Below, in pieces: positions 7,262 through 15,906 of a DNA stretch of 45,539 nt. The DNA is taken from assembly GCA_964622775.1 (NCBI GenBank), contig CAZUSO010000022.1, forward strand, positions 1 through 45,539. Reading direction: 5' to 3'. The stretch is from CAZUSO01 sp964622775 (lineage in GTDB: Bacteria; Bacteroidota; Bacteroidia; Chitinophagales; Chitinophagaceae). A program made the position numbers and the translations under genes. The notes beneath the pieces are model-generated. The model was given only the letters and a program-made list of their open reading frames with translations. It was not told the DNA's origin and did not search any database. The stretch's first letter is position 1. Each line of letters starts with the position of its first letter.

Positions 7262-9691
7262 CTACAGGCCAAACGAAATGCCGACCACAAACCGTCCGTT
7301 TTCCTGCCAGCTTTTACCCCCATTCCACTGATGGAAATAACCGGCATTAAAATTCAGATAAGCCACATTCAGATAGTTGAACCTTACCAGGTCATTCAGC
7401 AGCAAGCCGCTTTCCTCGTAGGGTCTTTGCGGCACATAAAATTCAACACCCTGATGTATATTGCGATCACTCATTTTGCCAACCAGAAAATTATGCGCCA
7501 CGCTGAAAAACAGAGCCGAGTAAGGCGTACTATACAGCCGCCGATCGAAATCATGTTTCCAGAAAAAACTCAGAAACACATCGGTATAATATTCGTAAGG
7601 ACCCATAGTCATAAAGCCGCCGGAAGTATAAACGGGATAATCGGGACTATAAAACCCCCGGCCGGCAAAATACAGGCTCAGCGGTAAGGTTTTGTCGGAG
7701 TATATTGTCCCGCCCATGATCAGGAGATGCTCCGTTCCGATACGGTTCAGGTGTTTATTCCAGGAAAATGCGGCTGCCAGTTTCAGGTAACGACTTGCAT
7801 AATCCGGCTGAACGGATATGCGGCCGGCAGTAAGTTTCAGGTATAAAACCGGGAAATCACTGCCTGTTGCGGTATATCTCCGGAAAACCGGGCTGCGCCG
7901 TTCCGCATAAGCATAGCGCAGATTCAAAGCGCTTTCGATAACCCTGAATTCACGGAGGTATTCATTTTGAAAATTAAAGCGATAAGAATATTGAGGGAAC
8001 ATGTTCTGATAACGGCCTTCAACCCCGACATTCCAATAACCCAAACGGGCGCGGGCATCGAAATAAAATTCCTTCACGCGGTCAGCCCGGTACATCAGCC
8101 AGCGTCGCAGGCTATTACGGTCTGTTTCCGGATGAACCAAAACCCGTCCCGGATCCTGTAGTTCATCCTGATAGCCAATCCTCATCATCTTATCCTGAAA
8201 GGAATCCAGACAGACATCCAGAAAAGCGCCGTATTTCCACCGCCTGTCACCGGAGCCATATCCAATCCAGCCCCCGACTGATGCTCTTTCATATATCTTT
8301 TCATTGGTCTGGAAACCTATACCCCAACGGGATTTTTCAAACCGGTTATAGCTAAACAGGCGGTCCAGATTCATATCAACAAAGCCGACCGGAATCTTAG
8401 CCTCCGCAATTTTATAAACAAGAGACAGGAGCTTACCCACGCCACTTTCCTGCATCATACTGTCTATCTGCTGATAGGTATTGACTTCTTTTTCATTCAA
8501 TGCAATGGGGCGGATCCCACTCCAGATGCTGTCCGGCAGGGCGATTGCTCCGGGATGTATTTTTACGGTTTTTGACCGGTCAAAACAAAAATCTGCGGGA
8601 GGAGAAAAATCTACCGAATCAATTTGCGACCGGCCCTGCATCACTAAGCCGGCCGTATCCTTTTCATTTTTGAACAGACCTTTCCAGGCAATCTCAAAAT
8701 TCAGCCGGAAAGGAAACCATCGTCCCTGCGTCCATTGATATTGCTGTTCCACGGTGATCGTTCTTTTCAGTTTTTTGTCCACCACCTTCCCGGTGAAATG
8801 CGTAATGGCGTAATTCGGCGAATGAATATAAACCCGCCCTTCCATAGCTTCCTGTTCTTTTCCCGCCTTTGGTTTATAGGAAAGAATAAATGTGGTATCC
8901 GTGCCCTGTAGCACTTCATCAACCAGATAAAAATGATGACGTCCGCCCCAACCTTTACTGATAGGATTAAAATAATCCTTTCCATTCAGTGTGAAAAAAT
9001 CATGATAAGCATCGAAGGGCAGGATATCGGTTATCAAACCGGCAAAGGGAGCTTCTTTCCAGCCGGAGATCCGGCTTGCAATTACTTCATCCTGTAGTTG
9101 CCGCGGCGCATGAAAGGTACGGTGTGTTATTGTTTCCATTAGCAACAAATGGCTTTTTTCCATGAAGCTATCCAATCCGTGTATGAAGCTGTTTTCATCC
9201 GGCACAGTGTCTGAATTGCGACTTTCGGTTACATAATCGGCCCATATTTTGTGATAGACATTACAGCGGAACCATTCGTTATTTTCCGGACTGTTTTCAT
9301 TCCTGTGTGCGATTGCCTGATTAATGACATACCGGATCTTGTCGTAGGGCGGCGTGATAATCACCGCTTCCAGCAGGTCTTTGGAAGGTTGCAACCGGAT
9401 GGTACAGGCCTTATTCGAATCCGTAAGATTCAGGGTCAATGGCTCAAATCCGATACAGGTTACGGTTAAAAAGAAAACCGTGTCGGGAACGATGCCCTCA
9501 AATCTTCCATTAATATCTGTGATCCAGGCTTCATCTGAATTTCCCAAACGGATAGTGGCAAAAGTAACCGGTTCCGAGCTTTCCTCATTCAGTACAATAC
9601 CCGTTATCCGGCCTCCCGCATGGACTAAGGTCAGCGGCAGGATAAAAGTCGGACAAAAGATTAGGGCAAGCTTCAAAAAAAGATACTTCAA
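7262..9691 (-). CDS. CarboxypepD_reg-like / DUF5686 outer-membrane protein
   Basis: This 809-aa protein has a signal peptide (residues 1-25, ending LTLVHAGG). An N-terminal carboxypeptidase-regulatory-like beta-sandwich follows (about 27-105, with GRITGIVLNEESSEPVTFAT and TDINGRFEG). The long remainder has the DUF5686 character: alternating amphipathic strands, many aromatic residues and a C-terminal Phe-containing strand (VGISFGL), which suggests an outer-membrane beta-barrel. The function of the family is not established; members resemble TonB-dependent receptors without a clear plug. A paralogue of the same architecture lies at 33739-36294. The gene is transcribed alone toward the rpoD terminator. 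Confidence 0.82.
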   Translation of the reverse strand: MKYLFLKLALIFCPTFILPLTLVHAGGRITGIVLNEESSEPVTFATIRLGNSDEAWITDINGRFEGIVPDTVFFLTVTCIGFEPLTLNLTDSNKACTIRLQPSKDLLEAVIITPPYDKIRYVINQAIAHRNENSPENNEWFRCNVYHKIWADYVTESRNSDTVPDENSFIHGLDSFMEKSHLLLMETITHRTFHAPRQLQDEVIASRISGWKEAPFAGLITDILPFDAYHDFFTLNGKDYFNPISKGWGGRHHFYLVDEVLQGTDTTFILSYKPKAGKEQEAMEGRVYIHSPNYAITHFTGKVVDKKLKRTITVEQQYQWTQGRWFPFRLNFEIAWKGLFKNEKDTAGLVMQGRSQIDSVDFSPPADFCFDRSKTVKIHPGAIALPDSIWSGIRPIALNEKEVNTYQQIDSMMQESGVGKLLSLVYKIAEAKIPVGFVDMNLDRLFSYNRFEKSRWGIGFQTNEKIYERASVGGWIGYGSGDRRWKYGAFLDVCLDSFQDKMMRIGYQDELQDPGRVLVHPETDRNSLRRWLMYRADRVKEFYFDARARLGYWNVGVEGRYQNMFPQYSYRFNFQNEYLREFRVIESALNLRYAYAERRSPVFRRYTATGSDFPVLYLKLTAGRISVQPDYASRYLKLAAAFSWNKHLNRIGTEHLLIMGGTIYSDKTLPLSLYFAGRGFYSPDYPVYTSGGFMTMGPYEYYTDVFLSFFWKHDFDRRLYSTPYSALFFSVAHNFLVGKMSDRNIHQGVEFYVPQRPYEESGLLLNDLVRFNYLNVAYLNFNAGYFHQWNGGKSWQENGRFVVGISFGL

Positions 9692-9705
9692 AAAAAGTCG
9701 GTTTT

Positions 9706-9739
9706 TTTGTATAAAATCAAAAACGAAATTATATCTTTA
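9706..9739 (+). promoter_or_regulatory. Bacteroidota-type promoter
   Basis: A -33 TTTG (9706-9709) and a near-consensus -7 box TATCTTTA (9732-9739) are separated by 22 bases, 30 bases before the lipoprotein ATG. The spacer is slightly long and the last base of the -7 box deviates from TAnnTTTG. Confidence 0.5.
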
Positions 9740-9769
9740 CCCGTAAATCTAACACGCTTTAATAAAACA

Positions 9770-10312
9770 ATGAAGAAAGTTATATTATCCATTGTAATTG
9801 TAATGACTGCATTAAGCTGCCTCACCTTTACAACTTCCTGTCAAAAAGAATATAATGCCAATACGCTTGATGATACGGCGGTAGTCCGAAATCCGATGCA
9901 GGGCACATTCACCTGCATAGTAGGTGGCGCACCCTTTACCGGAAATATGAAATATTATTCCGATACCAGTATTGAAGATGTTCGTGTCTTATCGGTTTCG
10001 GCACAGCAGTTCAGTCCAAATATGAGTCCGTATGTATATCAGACTATGGCTTTTTCCATCAGCTTTTACGAAGCACCCGGAACTTACAAGGCAGACGGAA
10101 TATATGTTACCGGTGCCTATACCTCGGTAGATACTTATTCCGTGAATAATTATGCCATTGTTAACGTGGATACCGTTTCCAATATTACCATCACAGAGAA
10201 TGGATCCAATATTGCGGGCACTTTCTTTTTCACTATACGCCCGGCCGGAGCCACCAGTGACAGTATGGACATCCAGGTGCAGAGCGGCGAGTTTAATATT
10301 CCTAAAAATTAA
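9770..10312 (+). CDS. hypothetical lipoprotein
   Basis: This 180-aa protein starts at the ATG at 9770, chosen because it opens a typical lipoprotein signal: MKKVILSIVIVMTALS, then TFTTSCQKE with the lipobox Cys. An upstream in-frame ATG would add 21 polar residues before the signal. The mature part is beta-rich and small, with the strands GTFTCIVGGAPFTG and AFSISFYEAPGTYKADG. This pattern resembles the Bacteroidota lipoproteins that begin with an F.A.VDG..F-type strand (DUF6252-like). The surface or periplasmic role is unknown. A promoter is predicted just upstream and a terminator about 145 bases downstream, so it is monocistronic. Confidence 0.75.
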   Translation: MKKVILSIVIVMTALSCLTFTTSCQKEYNANTLDDTAVVRNPMQGTFTCIVGGAPFTGNMKYYSDTSIEDVRVLSVSAQQFSPNMSPYVYQTMAFSISFYEAPGTYKADGIYVTGAYTSVDTYSVNNYAIVNVDTVSNITITENGSNIAGTFFFTIRPAGATSDSMDIQVQSGEFNIPKN

Positions 10313-10457
10313 CCGGGAAGTTGAGTCGATACAGCCGTATTAAATTATTGACCGGATAATAAGGTGCCGAAGATCAAAATATTACCATTGTTGAGACTCT
10401 TTTACTATACCGTTTTAACCACATAGTTATTTTTTTATAACCATAAAAAACCGGAAT

Positions 10458-10499
10458 AAAGCGGTTCATGTCATCCACAATGAACCGCTTTGGTTTTTA
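10458..10499 (+). terminator. Rho-independent terminator
   Basis: A perfect 12-bp stem (AAAGCGGTTCAT at 10458-10469, ATGAACCGCTTT at 10480-10491) is followed by GGTTTTTAT. It ends the lipoprotein transcript just before the DoxX-thioredoxin gene. Confidence 0.75.
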
Positions 10500-10512
10500 T
10501 CATATTTGCCTT

Positions 10513-11415
10513 ATGAGCATCAAATCCAGGCATATTCTTTTTATTCTGCTTTCCGTTCTTGTCGGGGCAGTTTTCATTTTTTCAGCCTATGCGAAAACCC
10601 TGCCTATAGATGATTTCACCAATACCATTTTCAACCGGATCGAAGTTTCCTGGAAAATGGCATCTTGGGCAGCCCGCTTTTTCATTGGCTTAGAAGCCTC
10701 TATTGGCGCGCTCTTACTCTTGCATATTTATGGCCGGTCCAAATGGATATTGTGGATGTCCTTATTTCTGCTGGTGATCTTCAGCGGTTACCTGGTAGGG
10801 CTTTGGTTTACGGATGGTAATAATGTAGATTGCGGGTGCATGGGCAATGTGATTCCGATGACACCTTTTTGGTCCCTTGTAAAAAATGCGGTTTTAATGG
10901 GCATTATTTCCCTGCTGATAAAGATGGATCGTAATCAAAACAAACAACCGCTGCATTTAGCCTCCATCATTACCTGCATCATTTTTACGGGATTACCCTT
11001 CATACTTTACCCTAACAAACTGCCGCTTCATATCATGTATGAAAACAGCAGCAAGAGTACGACCATTCAGGATGATCTCAGGATTGGAAAACATTTAGTG
11101 GCGTTTATGAGTCTTACCTGTCCGCATTGTAAAGCTGCGGCTGCACAGATGGAAGTATTGAAAAAGCAAAATCCTGATTTACCCATTCACCTTATTTTTA
11201 TGGATCACGCCCGACGCGACAGTCTGCTGCAGGAATTTGTAATTCAAACTAAGATCGAACAGGTTCCTCATGATTTTCTGGAAGCGGAAAAATTTACCCG
11301 TTTAGCCGGAGAATACGTTCCGGCAATCTACCTGATGACCGGCGAAAATATCGATGACCGGATTGAGCCGCCTCAGCTCACGCCCGAATTTTTAAATCAA
11401 TGGCTGAAGGATTAG
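10513..11415 (+). CDS. MauE/DoxX-like membrane domain fused to thioredoxin-like domain
   Basis: This 300-aa protein starts at ATG 10513 (MSIKSRHILF), which begins directly with a membrane helix; the upstream ATG adds 15 unlikely residues. Four to five hydrophobic helices occupy residues 7-170 and form a MauE/DoxX-type module, with DCGCMG (107-112) facing the next helix. A C-terminal thioredoxin-fold domain (about 190-300) carries the redox motif CPHC (203-206). The family is thought to handle electron transfer or disulphide chemistry across the inner membrane. The substrate here is unknown. The convergent DUF2007 gene begins 3 bases after its stop. Confidence 0.8.
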   Translation: MSIKSRHILFILLSVLVGAVFIFSAYAKTLPIDDFTNTIFNRIEVSWKMASWAARFFIGLEASIGALLLLHIYGRSKWILWMSLFLLVIFSGYLVGLWFTDGNNVDCGCMGNVIPMTPFWSLVKNAVLMGIISLLIKMDRNQNKQPLHLASIITCIIFTGLPFILYPNKLPLHIMYENSSKSTTIQDDLRIGKHLVAFMSLTCPHCKAAAAQMEVLKKQNPDLPIHLIFMDHARRDSLLQEFVIQTKIEQVPHDFLEAEKFTRLAGEYVPAIYLMTGENIDDRIEPPQLTPEFLNQWLKD

Positions 11416-11417
11416 GA

Positions 11418-11852
11418 TCAGAAATCCTCACCGCAGTGAAAGCAATGCCATTTTTCAGAACGGAATAATAAGGGAAAACCGAGCAGGAGCATGCCCCACG
11501 CAGCAGCTCTTTTCTGATAATCGTTCTTTCGGGTATTCTTACTGCCGCAATGAATACATATTCTGTTGGCAGGATCTAACTGATCCAGCGCTTCATTGTC
11601 CCGGAAACCGGGTGTCCCGCTTTCCGTTTGGGCTTCTTCCTCCATATTCCGGATTAGCGCTTCCGCACGCGCCTTGTCTTCTTCAAAAACCTGTAGCTTT
11701 ACTCCGCCAACAGCATTGGATCAAAGCCAGTACATCGTTACCGTCTGCTCATCCTGCAAGCGACAGGGAATACCTTCGGCTTCTAACCGGGATTTCAATA
11801 TCTCTGCGGGAATATAGGTTTCAAAAGACCGGATGGTTATTAAGTCAGACAT
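11418..11852 (-). pseudogene. DUF2007 zinc-ribbon protein interrupted by in-frame TGA
   Basis: Read from ATG 11852, the frame gives MSDLITIRSFETYIPAEILK and then RLEAEGIPCRLQDEQTVTMYWL, a TGA at codon 44 (11721-11723), and continues in the same frame with SNAVGGVKLQVFEEDKARAE to a C-terminal zinc ribbon (CIHCGS and CFHCGE). In DUF2007 proteins (putative signal-transducing domain) the corresponding position normally holds Leu or a similar residue before SNA.GG.KL. One substitution therefore splits an otherwise intact 144-aa gene. The downstream part could still be expressed from ATG 11645 as a 75-aa zinc-ribbon piece. A sequencing error is possible. Confidence 0.7.
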
Positions 11853-11889
11853 GCGAATGGAATAATGAAAAATTTCGGGATGTTATTAT

Positions 11890-13491
11890 TCAGCATTGAA
11901 CAATTAAGAAACGACCACCAAAAGGCTGTATGCCTTTCAGCAGGATTTCAAAAAAATCTTCTCCCACATCAATATAATATTGCAGGAATGAATCGTAGCG
12001 CTCCTGCAGGCTTTCGTTAGGGAACAGCAGCGCACGAAGCCGCGCGATCCGATCCAATTGCACCGATGATTTTCGCTTAAGTGCCCGTACCATTTTCCGG
12101 TTCAGCGCTTCCAGCTGGCGGTTCACTTTGGCAATTACCGCATCAGCGCTGCCCGATAAGGTGGGATCAATATCGGCCGCCTTTTTTTTCAAGAGCGCCA
12201 AAGCCTGTTCCAGCGCTTCGGCCGGCCCGGAAATATCCAGCGCTTCCCGGTTATGGCTTTGCACATAACCCGTTTGCAGGCTTGTTGTTTTGGTAAAAAT
12301 ATCCCTTAGATCAAAACCCAATTTATGCATCAACCGGCTGCCTTCCGGCGGGATCCATAGAACGGATTGCCGCAGGATCAGTGTCGGGAAAAAAGTGCCG
12401 TAATGCCCGAAGGCGGATTTCAGTTGCAGCCAGTAGGCCACCTCGCTACCGCCACCGATGAAGGCTACATTGGGCAGGATTGTTTCCTGAAAAAGGCCTC
12501 TCAGGATCACATTCGGGCTGAACCGTTCGGGATGGGCATGAATTTCTCCGGTGAGCTGCGCTTCATTGAACCGGATGCCTGTATGCAATACCTGCCACTG
12601 ATCTCCCGACTTTTCAATACGTTCCCGGATATTATCCTTCAGATAAAAAAAGTTGACCGGGCGCACGAAAGCCTGTACCTGATATTTTTCCGCCAAACGC
12701 GCTGACGTATCGGATACTAATTTATAAGCTGCCGGCTCCAGCAATTCTTTCAGCACAACAGGAATGAACAATCTTTTCAGACCGGCATCATCCGAGTCAA
12801 TCACGACGATGCCATATTTTCCCATGAGCAGATGCACCAACACGCGTATTGCACCGGCAATAGTTTTTTGTTCCTGATAGGCTTTCAGCAGCAATTCTTT
12901 CAGGGCAATAGCTTCCTGGCCGGGCGGACCTAATAGTGTAAAAAGGTCATTCAACAGGGTTTTGAGTTCTCCCGTATGCATCCTGCCCACTGCGCCCTGT
13001 TGCTGCGAGCGCCATTGAAATTTTTTACCGGCATAACGAAATACGCTCAGCTCTTCGAAATCATTATCCTCGGAGCCGATGTAATAGACCGGTACAAAAT
13101 TATTTTCAGGATATTGCTCCTTTAAATATTGCGCCAGCTTTACCGCATGCATTATTTTATAAATAAAATACAGATAGCCACCCATTAAATTAGGCTGATG
13201 GGCGGTACAAACCGTGAAGGTGTCCGATGCCGATAACAGGTTGATATTACGCTCAAGGGTTTCCCCGATATTCAGGCCTTCATACTGCCGGCGGATACAT
13301 TGCACCAAAACCTTCCGGTCAACAGGAAAGCGGGTCCTCAGGGCGATAGCTTCTTTTATGCCGGTATCATCTGGCGCAAACTGAAAGAAGGGATTCAGGT
13401 TTTCATTCTGACAGAGATAATCATTGACCAATGCGGAGAAAGAGCCGGTTTCCGCTATGCTAATATATTCGAGTTGACAATCGCTTTTCAA
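11890..13491 (-). CDS. bshC: bacillithiol biosynthesis cysteine-adding enzyme BshC
   Basis: This 533-aa cytoplasmic enzyme matches BshC, which joins cysteine to glucosaminyl-malate to give bacillithiol. Recognisable parts are the N-terminal region YISIAETGSFSALVNDYL, the Rossmann-like core with TAHQPNLMGGYLYFIYKI and VPVYYIGSEDNDFEEL (about residues 107-160), GGGSEVAYWLQLK near residue 345, and a C-terminal coiled coil (about 425-500). Length is normal. Bacillithiol made by BshA/B/C is the low-molecular-weight thiol of many Bacteroidota as well as Firmicutes; BshA and BshB are not in this window. The DUF2007 gene lies 37 bases downstream on the same strand. Confidence 0.92.
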   Translation of the reverse strand: MKSDCQLEYISIAETGSFSALVNDYLCQNENLNPFFQFAPDDTGIKEAIALRTRFPVDRKVLVQCIRRQYEGLNIGETLERNINLLSASDTFTVCTAHQPNLMGGYLYFIYKIMHAVKLAQYLKEQYPENNFVPVYYIGSEDNDFEELSVFRYAGKKFQWRSQQQGAVGRMHTGELKTLLNDLFTLLGPPGQEAIALKELLLKAYQEQKTIAGAIRVLVHLLMGKYGIVVIDSDDAGLKRLFIPVVLKELLEPAAYKLVSDTSARLAEKYQVQAFVRPVNFFYLKDNIRERIEKSGDQWQVLHTGIRFNEAQLTGEIHAHPERFSPNVILRGLFQETILPNVAFIGGGSEVAYWLQLKSAFGHYGTFFPTLILRQSVLWIPPEGSRLMHKLGFDLRDIFTKTTSLQTGYVQSHNREALDISGPAEALEQALALLKKKAADIDPTLSGSADAVIAKVNRQLEALNRKMVRALKRKSSVQLDRIARLRALLFPNESLQERYDSFLQYYIDVGEDFFEILLKGIQPFGGRFLIVQC

Positions 13492-13523
13492 TGTGCAGTA
13501 ATTTTAAAAAAATAAAATCAAAC

Positions 13524-13841
13524 TTAAACAAAAATAACGCCATCCAGGAGCTGCAGGGAATTTTGCCGCGCTCTGGCCTCCTTTTCCCAGCGGTTATGAT
13601 AATAACCCTTCCGGAGACTTTCCCGGATATATTTCACCGTAAAAGCCAGCAGGCCGTATTGTTCGTACTGCCGTACATGAGCCAGCTCATGGCAAACCCA
13701 TTGCTTATTATTCAGAAAATCCTGCCTGCTCACATTACAAAGATGAATGGCACGGCCCCATGTTAATGCAATAGCCGGTTCCTTCAGCTTCCATGCACCA
13801 ATACGCGCCAGCCAGGAATCTTCAATAATCCGAACCCGCAT
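13524..13841 (-). CDS. HELAH-motif small protein (putative metallopeptidase-like)
   Basis: This protein of about 105 aa has the zinc-binding motif HELAH (in KQWVCHELAHVRQYEQYG), followed by an amphipathic helix. It resembles short DUF4157-like or SprT-like hypothetical proteins of Bacteroidota. A third zinc ligand is not obvious, so catalysis is uncertain. I chose the ATG at 13841 (MRVRIIEDSW); a start at 13853 would add only four residues. It lies 32 bases upstream of bshC on the same strand and may be co-transcribed with it. It is divergent from the Nif3-like gene, with which it shares a 41-base intergenic region. Confidence 0.65.
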   Translation of the reverse strand: MRVRIIEDSWLARIGAWKLKEPAIALTWGRAIHLCNVSRQDFLNNKQWVCHELAHVRQYEQYGLLAFTVKYIRESLRKGYYHNRWEKEARARQNSLQLLDGVIFV

Positions 13842-13855
13842 AAGCACGAACATTG

Positions 13856-13863
13856 TATTTTTG
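13856..13863 (+). promoter_or_regulatory. -7 promoter box for the Nif3-like operon
   Basis: TATTTTTG fits TAnnTTTG exactly and lies 19 bases before the ATG of the Nif3-like gene, giving a very short leader. I see no clear -33 element. Confidence 0.45.
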
Positions 13864-13882
13864 TAAGAATCAACTTTAAAAG

Positions 13883-14983
13883 ATGCAAATTAAGGATTTA
13901 CTGGCCGAAATAGAAACTTTTGCTCCGCCGGCCTACCAGGAGCATTACGATAATTGCGGATTGCAAACCGGCGATGCATCGGCGAAATGTACAGGTGCGC
14001 TGCTGACTTTGGATGTTACGGAAAAGGTTTTGGAGGAAGCCCTGCAGCGCAGGTGCAACCTCATTATCGCCCATCACCCGCTTATCTTTTCGGAGCTGAA
14101 AAGCATTACCGGGAAAAACTATGTGGAGCGGGTATTGGTTGAAGCTATTAGAAACAATGTGGCCATTTATGCGGCTCATACCAATATGGACAATGTACAA
14201 TCTGGGGTCAATAAAAAGATATGCGATAAAATCGGGCTGGAAGATACCCACATCCTGCAGCCCCTTCGCGGGCGACTGATTCAGTTGAACACTTATGCAC
14301 CGCAGCATATTGCAGCAAAGGTGCGGGATGCGCTCTTTGCTGCAGGGGCAGGGCATATCGGTGCATACCGGGAATGCAGTTTTTCCTCGGACGGTCAGGG
14401 TACATTCCGGCCCTTAGAAGATGCGCATCCCCATATCGGGAATGCCGGCGGAGACCGGGAGGCGGTAGCGGAAACACGAATCAGCGTAGTTCTGCCGGAC
14501 TATTTGCAACTGAAGGTGTTGAAGGCATTAATGCAGGTGCATCCCTATGAAGATGTGGCCTATGAATGTATCCGGCTGGAAAATGAAAACCAGACCGTGG
14601 GTGCAGGAATGATCGGCATATTGGGAAAGCCCTTTCCTGTAGGCGACTTCCTCGCTTATCTGAAAAATACCATGCGCCTGAGAGGATTCCGGTACACCGC
14701 CCTTCACCGGAAATATATTCAAAAGGTAGCTGTCTGCGGCGGGTCGGGCAGTTTTTTGCTCCCCGAAGCTATACGGCAACAGGCGGATATATTGATTACT
14801 GCTGATTTCAAATACCATCAGTTTTTTGACGCCGAAGAACGCATTATTATTGCCGATATCGGGCACTATGAATCCGAGCAATTTACCATAGAAATATTTT
14901 GGGAAATATTAAATAAAAAATTCCCTAATTTCGCAGCCTGTTTGTCAACAACAAATACCAATCCTGTAAATTATTATTTTTAA
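13883..14983 (+). CDS. Nif3-like dinuclear metal centre protein (DUF34)
   Basis: This 366-aa protein belongs to the YbgI/YqfO/NIF3 family. Metal ligands are visible in IIAHHPLIFS (His64, His65), YAAHTNMDN (His about 97) and near the C-terminus in ADIGHYESEQF. Between the two halves is the extra ferredoxin-like insert (about 130-240, including VHPYEDVAYE) that marks the long YqfO form. Members form toroidal hexamers; the biochemical role is debated (GTP cyclohydrolase-like or metal handling). The zinc-ribbon gene follows after one base, a conserved pairing in Bacteroidota, which indicates an operon and probably a joint function. Confidence 0.9.
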   Translation: MQIKDLLAEIETFAPPAYQEHYDNCGLQTGDASAKCTGALLTLDVTEKVLEEALQRRCNLIIAHHPLIFSELKSITGKNYVERVLVEAIRNNVAIYAAHTNMDNVQSGVNKKICDKIGLEDTHILQPLRGRLIQLNTYAPQHIAAKVRDALFAAGAGHIGAYRECSFSSDGQGTFRPLEDAHPHIGNAGGDREAVAETRISVVLPDYLQLKVLKALMQVHPYEDVAYECIRLENENQTVGAGMIGILGKPFPVGDFLAYLKNTMRLRGFRYTALHRKYIQKVAVCGGSGSFLLPEAIRQQADILITADFKYHQFFDAEERIIIADIGHYESEQFTIEIFWEILNKKFPNFAACLSTTNTNPVNYYF

Positions 14984-14984
14984 T

Positions 14985-15743
14985 ATGGCTACTGTTGTAA
15001 AAGATTTTTCAATCGAAGAAAAACTCACGGGTGTATTGACCCTTCAAAGAATAGACTCCAAGATTGATGAGATTAAAACCTTAAAGGGCGAATTGCCAAT
15101 GGAGGTTAACGATTTGGAAGATGAGGTTCATGGCCTGGTGACCCGTATCCAGAATATTGATATTGATATTGAAAAGATTAATCAATATATTCAATCCAGA
15201 AGAGACGATAAGAAAAATTCTGAAGCGCTGATTAAGAAGTATGAAAAGCAACAGGATAATGTAAAAAACAGCCGGGAGTTTGAAGCGATCACCAAGGAAA
15301 TAGAAATGCAGGAACTGGAGATGAAGCTTTGCGATAAAAACGTTAAGGATGCAACGGTAGAATTGCAGGAGCGCAGTACCGTGAAGACACAAACCGAAAG
15401 CATTCTCTCCAATAAGCAGGATGTGCTTACCCAGAAGCAAAAAGAATTAGAGAAAATCATTAAGGAAACCGAGAAAGAAGAAGCAGGATTATTAGCCCAG
15501 TCCAACAAAGCCAAGGAAAAGGTGGACAGTCGTTTATTATCTGCTTATGAGCGTATTCGCAATAATTACCGCAATGGTCTGGCCATAGTACCGGTAGTCC
15601 GGGAATCCTGCGGAGGATGCTTTAATGTTATTCCGCCACAACGCCAGTCTGAGATTCAGCAGCGTAAAAAGATTATTGTTTGTGAGCACTGCGGTCGCAT
15701 TTTAGTAGATAATGAACTGAATGAAAGTATTAAGGGGCTTTAA
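14985..15743 (+). CDS. coiled-coil C4 zinc-ribbon protein (zf-RING_7)
   Basis: This 252-aa cytoplasmic protein has a long coiled coil (about residues 30-185, rich in E, K, Q) capped by a C4 zinc ribbon with CGGC (209-212) and CEHC (233-236). It resembles the CT398/HP0958 family, which has been linked to RpoN stability, flagellar assembly or secretion-related RNA binding in other phyla; none of that can be transferred with confidence here. It sits one base after the Nif3-like gene and is followed by a strong terminator, so the two form a closed operon. Confidence 0.88.
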   Translation: MATVVKDFSIEEKLTGVLTLQRIDSKIDEIKTLKGELPMEVNDLEDEVHGLVTRIQNIDIDIEKINQYIQSRRDDKKNSEALIKKYEKQQDNVKNSREFEAITKEIEMQELEMKLCDKNVKDATVELQERSTVKTQTESILSNKQDVLTQKQKELEKIIKETEKEEAGLLAQSNKAKEKVDSRLLSAYERIRNNYRNGLAIVPVVRESCGGCFNVIPPQRQSEIQQRKKIIVCEHCGRILVDNELNESIKGL

Positions 15744-15765
15744 TCATACAACCTCTTTTTTTTCA

Positions 15766-15806
15766 AAAACGGATTGCAGCGTCAACGCTGTAATCCGTTT
15801 TCTTTT
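15766..15806 (+). terminator. Rho-independent terminator
   Basis: A 16-bp stem (AAAACGGATTGCAGCG at 15766-15781, CGCTGTAATCCGTTTT at 15786-15801) with a TCAA loop is followed by CTTTTTATC. It closes the Nif3/zinc-ribbon operon. Confidence 0.85.
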
Positions 15807-15878
15807 TATCGTATTGTGTAATCCGGATTCGGAATAAAACCTTTCGCACAGCCGATTCATATACCGCCCTGATTGTTT

Positions 15879-15886
15879 TATTTTTG
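15879..15886 (+). promoter_or_regulatory. -7 promoter box for mutS2
   Basis: TATTTTTG matches TAnnTTTG and lies 20 to 26 bases before the TTG start codons of mutS2. No good -33 element is visible. Confidence 0.45.
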
Positions 15887-15906
15887 CCACAAATTAATCC
15901 GAAATT

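Noticed and set aside
11418..11645. Stand-alone 75-aa zinc-ribbon gene
   Set aside because: It is the 3' part of a longer DUF2007 gene in the same frame, interrupted by one TGA; kept as a possible residual product only.
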